Shown: piece by piece, positions 56,322 through 64,000 of the stretch
How positions within the stretch are numbered: the stretch's first letter is position 1
Layout: each line of letters begins with the position of its first letter
Assembly (NCBI GenBank): GCA_025617375.2
Contig: JAMYGW020000009.1
Coordinates: 1,605,081 to 1,669,080, forward strand
Reading direction: 5' to 3'
DNA from: Acarospora socialis
Lineage: Eukaryota > Ascomycota > Lecanoromycetes > Acarosporales > Acarosporaceae
Length of the DNA stretch: 64,000 nucleotides
Notes under the pieces: generated by a model
What the model was told of the DNA's origin: nothing
Databases searched by the model: none
Seen by the model: the letters and a program-made list of their open reading frames with translations, nothing else
Position numbers and translations under genes: made by a program

Positions 56322-57360
56322 ATATAATTTAAAGAAGATGTTTAATGAGTACTCAAACAACTCAAAAATTGTTCAGACACAGAAAAGGCATCAGAAACTT
56401 ATGAAAAATGAAAACATTAAACAAATTAAACATATAAAGACAGCAAATTACAGAGCTGTGAAACAGAAGAGAGACATTATGAAAAAGTTAAAAGAATATA
56501 AAATCACAAATTTTGCTGTACAGAAAATCATGAAAGAAAAAATAAAGAAAGAAGTTTTGAAAAAGCAATATAATCATGAAATATCTGATAGATTTTAAGA
56601 ATTATAATGCTCTATTATAATACTTCTAACTATCTGCAGCTGTCTATTATAAAGATAAGCTTAAAGCTTGTTTGATGAAGCAGAAGAATCAAGCTTGAAT
56701 TGATGAAAAAACTGAGAAGAAAAGATTATTTACTGATGCTTTGACTCTGAAAGAGAAGTATAAGTTTAAGAAATTACAGCAAGAGATATACTTTATATTG
56801 AAGTTTTATAGTTTCTCTGACTTTCTTCAGTTTGTTGACAAAAATGTCATTATCAATGAAAAGTACAGCAATATCAATCAGCAGATTGACAAACATCTTG
56901 CTGTTGTAATGAAACATTAAAAAAAAATCATTGATCTCACAGAAGAGCAAAAGCTACATAATGCTGAGAATTTTGATTCTGCAAAGACAATGTGTCTTTT
57001 CTGTAGTGATGTTCTTAATCTTAAGTATATTGCTGATTATGATCATTCATAAGTATTATATCACTCAGTTATAACACTTTGTACTTTTAACAGTGACTAA
57101 ATATATTCAAGAGTCTGCAGTTGATCAAGAAGAAGAGAAAGAAAAGAGTGTTGTTAAAGATGTTAATAAAGCTTGTGTGATAAAGTTTGAAGATGAGAAG
57201 TTCTCAGATGATGATTCAATTGATTAGTTTATTATTGATGCAGCAATTACTGATGTAAAAGATGATAAAAAAAAGAAAGATAAAGCTGAAAATAATGAGA
57301 ATGATGAGAGTATTACAGATGAGAACAGTGATGAGAAGAAAAATGAATAGTAAAGTAATA
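56322..57360 (+). pseudogene. Unrecognised Lys-rich coding remnant
   Basis: An open frame to 56,598 encodes a Lys/Gln/Asn-rich helical peptide (KIVQTQKRHQKLMKNENIKQ and onward, ending NHEISDRF). Beyond a stop, a frame-compatible stretch continues with TGA/TAA breaks to a CLFC motif near 57,000, and an acidic Glu/Asp/Lys-rich end follows at 57,100-57,350. It looks like the 3' part of an old transposon or host gene, but I cannot assign a family. Confidence 0.4.
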
Positions 57361-58149
57361 CACAGTTTTATGATGACTAAAACTGTAAGATAGTAAGAGA
57401 ATAATCAGAGATGTCTGTCAAATTGTTTATTTTTATATTTTTGATAATCAATTATCTGATTATGAATATGAATTTTTAATAATAAGTTTTTTCTCTCTAA
57501 AATATTGTGTTTAATGCTATTACATAACATAGATTGAAGTTGTAGTATAGAATTTTACATTAAATTATCTACTTCAATAACTGATTATTGTTAACTTGTT
57601 ATGCAGAGTAGCATTCTCATTGATTTTATTATGTATAAATTATAAGAATTTTGTCTTTTACTTGTGTAAATTTTGTGATCACATGATCACATTCTTATGA
57701 AAAAAAACTTACAAAGTTTCACAACACTCTTCAAATTTTACTATTGTTATACTACAATAAAACATCATCTACTCAATCAACTTACTCTGAGAAATCATCA
57801 TTATGTCTTTATACAGTTCTTTCTTCAATCAGCTGACAAGTGACTCAGAAAGTTCTTTTATGAGTGTTTTCACTGATAGAGTTTGATCATCTTAACAGAT
57901 ACAATCACTCTCTTTAACTTTAACAAATGCATATAATTCAGAGTATGTTCTTTGAATTTCTGCAATGAAGCAAGAGTTTTAAGAGTGATAAGAAACAACT
58001 ATATAAAGTTAAGACACAGTTGCAAAAGTCAAAAAACATGTTTCAATGCTGTAAAACAGTTCAAGTTGCTCAGCAAGACAGATTTCAATCTTTGCAGCAC
58101 TGAATATCACTGTATGCTATGTTTTTCAGTTATAACACTTTAATATAAC
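57361..58149. other. AT-rich spacer, possibly the hAT N-terminal region
   Basis: No confident feature. A 63-codon frame at 57,952-58,143 ending HCMLCFSVITL could be a decayed zinc-finger N-terminus of the hAT transposase, out of frame with the rest. Confidence 0.35.
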
Positions 58150-59563
58150 ACTCACATCTGTGCAGACAGTTCAAAAAATCATTGTCAAATTACTTAACTT
58201 TACTTCTGAAGTCTTCAATCAGCAAATTCTTCAATTTATTATAGCACTCAATTTGTTCTTTCATGCTGTTGAGCATCTAGAGTTTTGAACACTCATCTAA
58301 ATATGTTATGCTGAAATTAAGATTTCAGATCAAACAAAAGTTACATAACTTCTTAAACATCATACTGTAAACATTCAAAAAGATGTTCTTGCAGAACTTA
58401 AGCTGCAGATTAAAGTCTTTATTATACTTGATGAATGAATCAGTCTCAATTATCTTGCATTTTTAAACATCACTGCATACTTCATTAACACTAAGTGAAA
58501 GTACAAAGAGATACTTCTAGCATTCAGAGAAATAAAGAATCAATATAGTGGTGAAAATTTAGTTGAGTATGTTTTTAAAATGTTGAAAAAGTGAAATTTA
58601 ACACATCAGTTATTAGTGATCACAACAGACAATACTTTCAACAATTATACTTTAAGACATCATCTCAGTCAACTTTTAAGTGCAAAGAATATAATTTGAA
58701 GTGATGAAACTGAAATCATAAATTGCATGATACATGTTATTCAGCTTGCAGTCAATCAGCTACTTATATATTTGAAAGTTAATGTTAAAAATAATCACTT
58801 TACAACTACATTCAATGACAGTAAGCTACAAAAGCTCATCTTTAAAAAGAACTATTTCTTTAATATTATACTGAAAAAGATCAGTAAATCTTTTGTAACA
58901 CTTCATTATAACACTTCATTATAATGCTTCATTTCAGTTAATCATTATGCTAACAAAATATTGATGAAAATTCATATACTTGCTATTGCAATCATGACAT
59001 TATCACAGCAACTTAAGCTGTTCAAAGAATTGCAGAAGACAAATTCACAGAGTATGATTGAGAATGTAAGAACTCAGTGAAACTCATTTTATGATATGCT
59101 GAATTAAACATATAAACTATGAATCAAACTCTCTCAATAAATAGAGCATTTGACTAAAACAACAAGCAGAATGAAGTTTCTCAAGTATAATACAAGAAAG
59201 TGACAGCATGTCAAGTACATACTGCATCTTCTGAAACACTTTAAGAATTAAACAGAGATTATGAGTGTTATTAATGAGTCAACAATTTACAAACTGTGAT
59301 TCACATACAACAATCTGTTTGATCATCTCAAAAATCAGAACAAAGTAATTGAGAAGTTTAAATTATTCTTCAATTCTGAGTTGCTGAATGTCATTGATGC
59401 ATGTAAAAAAAAACTAACTCAATATTATGAAAAGACAGAAGTCAATCATGAATTGTTCTGTAATCTTGAGACAATATTGAATTTATGCAACAAGCTTAAT
59501 ATGTACAATGTAGACATTCTTCAATCTGTCACTATGTGTGAACAGATCTTTAAAGAATCATGA
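58150..59563 (+). pseudogene. hAT-family DNA transposase remnant
   Basis: One frame reads through the hAT core when stops are ignored: FFHAVEHLEF, ISLNYLAFLNITAYFI, KYKEILLAFREIKNQYSGEN, ITTDN, MIHVIQLAVNQLL, then NSFYDML, TEIMSVINESTIY and LTQYYEKT. These match, in order, the catalytic core and the insert of hAT (hobo/Ac/Tam3) transposases. My tally in this frame is 9 TGA, 5 TAA and no TAG stops. Several TGA codons sit exactly where the family has Trp (before KYKEI, in the WNSTYDML-type motif), others where Arg is expected. Terminal repeats and the 8-bp target duplication were not found. Completely inactive. Confidence 0.8.
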
Positions 59564-60780
59564 CAAAAATTTAATCTTTCACTAGCAAAATCTTAATATT
59601 TCAGATGAATTCATTCAACATACACTAGTGAGAAAGTGTGAGCAAATATTCATAATTATTTAAAACAATTTAATGACTAATGTTGTTTACATCAGAGAAT
59701 TTCACATTGATCAAAAGCATCATTATCATTCAACTCAATCAAAACTTCAGTTGAAACATGAAGAGTTCTACACTATTGTGTACTCATTTGAATCATTTTT
59801 ACAATGCATCTGTTACACTCAATGATCTTGATCATGATTAAGATAAATATGCAATACTCATTTGACAGTGTCAACACTTCTGACTGCAAATCAGCTCTTG
59901 AAGATGCAAAAGCTCTTGACTGTGATTAAGCACTTGTGTATGTGAAAGATATAAATAACAATGATTTTCTTGATGACTCAAAAATCTTTAACTGTAATTA
60001 AAAACTTAATGATCAGATAATCTGAACTGCTTAAGAGTCTTTGAGTGTGATTAAGATCTTGATGATACATCAAACTTTGACATCAAATATTTTGTTATGA
60101 ATACAAAGAAGATCAGAATAAAGAGTTGTTCATTAAGATTGAGAAAACTTAACATGTCATGACAAGAAAAATCAGCAATCAAGCTTGAGAATTAACAACA
60201 TAATTTGACATGATTTGACAGCAACCAAATCTGAGTGAATTTATCATGTTATGACATGAAAAATCAGCAATCAAGATCAAGAAGACTTATCATATCATGT
60301 CATAAAAAGACAGCATGTTTAACTTTTGATCACAGTCACAATCATTATGATGTTTACATTCTTAATATTCAAAGATTTTCTTAAGAACACTCAGAAAAAA
60401 AAGAAAAGATTGTTCATCAAAGTTGAGAATATGTATCATATCATGACATGAAAAGACAGTATGTTGAATGAAATAGAGTTGACTTCAATTGTAAGTAATG
60501 AAGACAACAGTATAAGCAAAAATTGACATGATATTGAGATCAAAGTAATGAGTCTCAAGAATTCAACACTAAACTAAATTCAGAGTACAACAAAGAGTCT
60601 TAACATAATTAACAATTATGAGATCTTTGTTCATCAAATCTTATAATAGCTTGATCTGCTCAGACAGAATGTCTTTTTTCTTTTATTATGTGTTTATAAG
60701 CTGTTGACAATTGTCACAATCATTTCACTACAGCTATGTTGATAGTTAATATTTCAACTCTTTTCTCAAATGAAACTATT
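59564..60780. other. AT-rich, no recognisable gene
   Basis: Possible degraded C-terminal part of the hAT transposase near 59,600-59,900. Otherwise recurring words such as CATGACA(A/T)GAAAA(A/G) near 60,150-60,450 (TCATG-containing units repeated about four times). Confidence 0.4.
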
Positions 60781-60799
60781 GTTATAGCAGATCATCATT

Positions 60800-61647
60800 T
60801 CAACACTCTTCACAAAGCTCTTTAGTTTATAGTTAAACAATTAAAAAAGAAACACTATCAGTAACAGCAAGAGCTGAGTGACTATCTTACACATGCAAGT
60901 TAAGTCATTAACAATGTCATCAAAGCATTTTATAAATACATCTGCAAAAACAAAAGCTGAAAACAAGCAGTCAGCAAAAATATCTTTTTAAAAGAGATCA
61001 GAAAGCTGCAAAATGTAGTTGTTAAAACTGTGAAAGAACAAAACTGACAGAAAGAGATTCACAAAAGAATACTTGAAAAGTGAGAACAAGCAGTGAAAGA
61101 CTTGCTTATTCAGATTATGTCATATAATTTTCTGATAGTGATGAGAAAATATTTAATTAAGTGCTCTCTGAAGAAAATACTTTTAGAAGTTAATCAGTGA
61201 ATTCTTCATCAAAAACTTTACTTTAAGTCTGACATTTTCATGATTTCAGAGTCTCTGACAAGCAATTTTGATCATGTTTTAAATAAGAGAGTTATATTGA
61301 AACTCATCAAGCAATGAGATTTAAGAAAAGTGAAGTTGTGTATGAATTGCATAGAATTGATGAAATTAAGAAATCAAGATCAAATAATGAAGAGTCTTAT
61401 TGTTGTCTCACTGTCTTCTGAACAAAATAATGAATCAGAAGTTAAAGAGTTTTTAAACTCATCTGAATCTGAGATAGAAGATTTTTCAAAGATCTTGATG
61501 ACTGACTCTGCTGAAAATGATGATTTTATTGTGAATAAAAAAGATGAATCTTTGCAGATTAACTACAATGATATTAATGAGATTTCATTACATTCAATCA
61601 ACAACAATTCAGAAGAAAATGTGAATCATATAGTCACAAAGTTTTGA
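60800..61647 (+). pseudogene. Unrecognised protein remnant with Trp-to-TGA scars
   Basis: A single frame is readable for about 280 codons, broken mainly by TGA (for example at LIKQ-stop-DLRK and VNQ-stop-ILHQ), and open without break from 61,330 to 61,647. The upstream part is Lys-rich and helical; the open part is acidic (NSSESEIEDFSKILMTDSAE). Its stop pattern equals that of the hAT and pol remnants, so it was once coding. The family is not recognised; it could be a gag-like or helitron/transposon accessory protein. Confidence 0.5.
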
Positions 61648-63887
61648 TCTGATCATACAGAAGATGTTGAGAGAATTTGTTTATTGCTTAAAAAAGATCT
61701 TTACTCACTAACATCTTCAAGTTCAACAATGCTCTGTTCATTTCATCTTGAAGAGTATTTGCTTATTGAAGAAAATGTTTCATTATGAGATAGTGTGCAA
61801 CAAACATCAACAAGATGTTGTCTTTCATCTGAGTTTGAAGACTCATGAAATTGACTTAAATATTTTATTTAATTGATTACATCAGCTTTAAATGAACTGA
61901 CAGCACATAAAGAAGTTTAAAGTCAGAAAAGAGACTGAGTTTTGATTTTAAAGAAGACATTGACTCACTGAAGCAATGAACAATCTAGATCTCTATAAGT
62001 TTTGAAGTCAAGTTTTAACATTTTTCTCATTTAAGTGAAGCAATCTGTTAAAAGAACTGAATGTGTGATCAATTAAGAACTCAGACATCAACTATATTCA
62101 TTATTCATTTGTCAACAACTGATGGGCAGAAGAGTCAACAATCATTTTTAAGTCAGTTTATATTGTGAATGAGATTGTAAACTATGAGTTTAATATGTAT
62201 CAACATTATTTCAGAACTCTTGATGAAAAAAAGAATCAGAGTTAAATTAAGACAATGCTTTACTCTTTAAGATAGCAGCTTATATAACAGAATTCTGTTA
62301 TGTATTTAATTGTCTGTCATCATTGATTGAATAATTCATAATGATTGATATTTTATCTCTTTTACTTCAAGAAAAAACTGATCTTAAATACATTCTTACT
62401 TGAGCATTTATCAGTGAAGCTATCTTCTCATGATCATCATAACTATTGAGTTGATCATCTGACTCAATCTATGAACTTAAGTTCTAATCATCATTGAATT
62501 GTATTAAACAATATGTGCATTTTCAAAGATAATACATCAAAACAAAATATATCATTCTGATTTGTAGATCTGCAGAAGAACTTGAAACAGTTAAAATTAT
62601 CTGAAATAAACATCTAATCTTAACTTGCAGAGATATATTGAAATCTAAAGATCTTTAAATGAATGTTCAAGAATATATCTTGATGATTTGTGACACTTTC
62701 TTTTAGATTTTCTGTCACAATCAAATTATCTGAACTCTTTTCTCTGTCAGATGTCTTAGTGTGTTGTGTTTAATGAGATTCATTGATGATTTTAGCTGAA
62801 AAAGATCTTTTTTTAAAGTCTGATCATGATGCAGCTGTGTAATATGTACATTGCTGATGTGCTCAAGCACAAAAGCACATGAATAAATACTTTCAACATC
62901 TATAACAGATTAAGCAGAAAGTCTTTGACAAACAATTTTATTTCTATTGTCTCAATCAAGATCTTGATGAAAGAAATCTGTCAAAAAATTTTGAAAAACT
63001 CAATTTTTCAGAAGATCAGTTGTCTACAGAGAGTTCTGAACTGCTGTGAAGAAAGAATAAATTGATATAATGATGTTATTTTCAGTATGATAAAGTTGAA
63101 GCAGATGACAAAAAGAATTTTAGTGCATCACACAGTTCTGTAACTAATATCTTAATAATTTTATCTTTTTGTCTTTGCAATTCTCATCATTGCTGTATTT
63201 TTCAGACAAGTTCTTGATTTCAAACTTTTCATGCTCAGCAAGCTAAGTCATATATCTATATATCTGATTCATCTCTCATCATGCAATCACATGTAGTTCA
63301 AAAAGTTCAGAAATGATTCAAAACAATTTGATAATTAAGAAAGTCTCATGAAATCTTACATCTATCTCAAAAATGACTCATTATTACTTATACTGTCTGA
63401 CTCAATTGTAACTGTGAAATAACACAAAGAACTAACATCAGATTAACTCTCTTCAAGTAAGATGTCTTCTTATGCATCTACATTATGCAGTGATTTTAAT
63501 CATGATTAAGACAATTATACAGTGTTCATTTCTTCAAAATTTCAGTTGTGAAACTAGATTCAATTTCATTCTCAAGATCTCTTTTTCAAGCATTAATTTA
63601 GTTAACAATGACTAATCTTTGTGAATCATTTTTTTTCTTCATCTAGCAAAGAAAATACTATTTAATCATTTCAAATAATCATCAAGCTTTTTTCAACATA
63701 TCAGTTAATTCATCTTGCATTCTTACAGTTATAATATGTCTTTTAACAGCAATTCTTTGTTCTTTGATGATCTTCACAAAGTTGTTATTTGTTACATTTG
63801 CTGCATCAATGTAAAGTTCAAGCATCTATCTGTTCATCTCAACAACTATTATAAAAAAACTTTGTCTTCAGAGTTCAGAAGAATTGC
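61648..63887. other. AT-rich subtelomere
   Basis: No gene supported. CC, GG and CG are almost absent here (a rare exception is GGG near 62,124). There are no degenerate telomeric repeats and no recognisable telomere-linked helicase. Confidence 0.5.
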
Positions 63888-64000
63888 TTAGGGTTAGGGT
63901 TAGGGTTAGGGTTAGGGTTAGGGTTAGGGTTAGGGTTAGGGTTAGGGTTAGGGTTAGGGTTAGGGTTAGGGTTAGGGTTAGGGTTAGGGTTAGGGTTAGG
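63888..64000 (+). repeat. Telomere, (TTAGGG)n
   Basis: 113 bases, nearly 19 perfect TTAGGG units with no variants, running to the window end. The G-rich strand points outward 3', the correct orientation for a right chromosome end. The array meets the AT-rich DNA at a single point (GAATTGC|TTAGGG). Confidence 0.98.

Noticed and set aside
39930-63887. Classical CpA-to-TpA RIP as the explanation of the AT-rich block
   Set aside because: CpA and TpG remain abundant, while CC, GG and CG are the missing dinucleotides.

Overview
The window looks like the right end of a chromosome of a filamentous ascomycete (Pezizomycotina, most likely a dothideomycete; the class is inferred from gene style, not proven). 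The last 113 bases are uninterrupted TTAGGG repeats oriented toward the window end. The genes have short introns (about 45-180 bp), and the protein set (AA11 polysaccharide monooxygenase, DUF3433 membrane protein, zinc-cluster regulator, YIH1) is typical of moulds.

Bases 1-39,800 are ordinary, roughly GC-balanced genic DNA. In order: a truncated 2EXR/F-box-like gene (-), dephospho-CoA kinase (+), a disordered hypothetical protein (+), the exosome cofactor MPP6 (-) sharing a short promoter with the complex I subunit NDUFS6 (+), a YjbQ-family protein (-), a small hypothetical protein (-), a DNAJC11-like J protein (-), a BCS1-like AAA ATPase (+), an AA11 LPMO (+), a large DUF3433 membrane protein (-), ribosomal protein uL4 (+), a zinc-cluster transcription factor with the cluster at its C-terminus (+), acetoacetyl-CoA synthetase (+) and YIH1/IMPACT (-). 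These are mostly housekeeping genes with no operon-like or cluster logic. The stretch 27.4-33.4 kb holds no gene I can support.

From about 39.8 kb to the telomere the composition flips to an AT-rich, gene-dead block of about 24 kb. It holds a 3' fragment of one Ty3/gypsy chromovirus (40.07-40.94 kb), two head-to-head inverted arrays of a 13-bp minisatellite (41.9-43.8 kb), a full-length degenerate chromovirus A (43,948-56,316) into which a second full-length copy B (49,692-55,838) has inserted, a dead hAT transposase (about 58.15-59.56 kb) and an unrecognised dead coding region (60.8-61.65 kb). Both chromovirus insertions still have perfect 5-bp target-site duplications.

Two things stand out. 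First, the mutation pattern is not classical RIP. CC, GG and CG dinucleotides are almost eliminated while CA/TG are kept, so tryptophan codons have become TGA and CpG sites read CA in one element copy and TG in the other. Second, the chromovirus carries, on the strand opposite to gag-pol and next to the 3' LTR, a 140-codon ORF with a Zn2Cys6-like cysteine pattern and a TATA-like box. It is kept in all three copies. These are the best candidates for something undescribed here.
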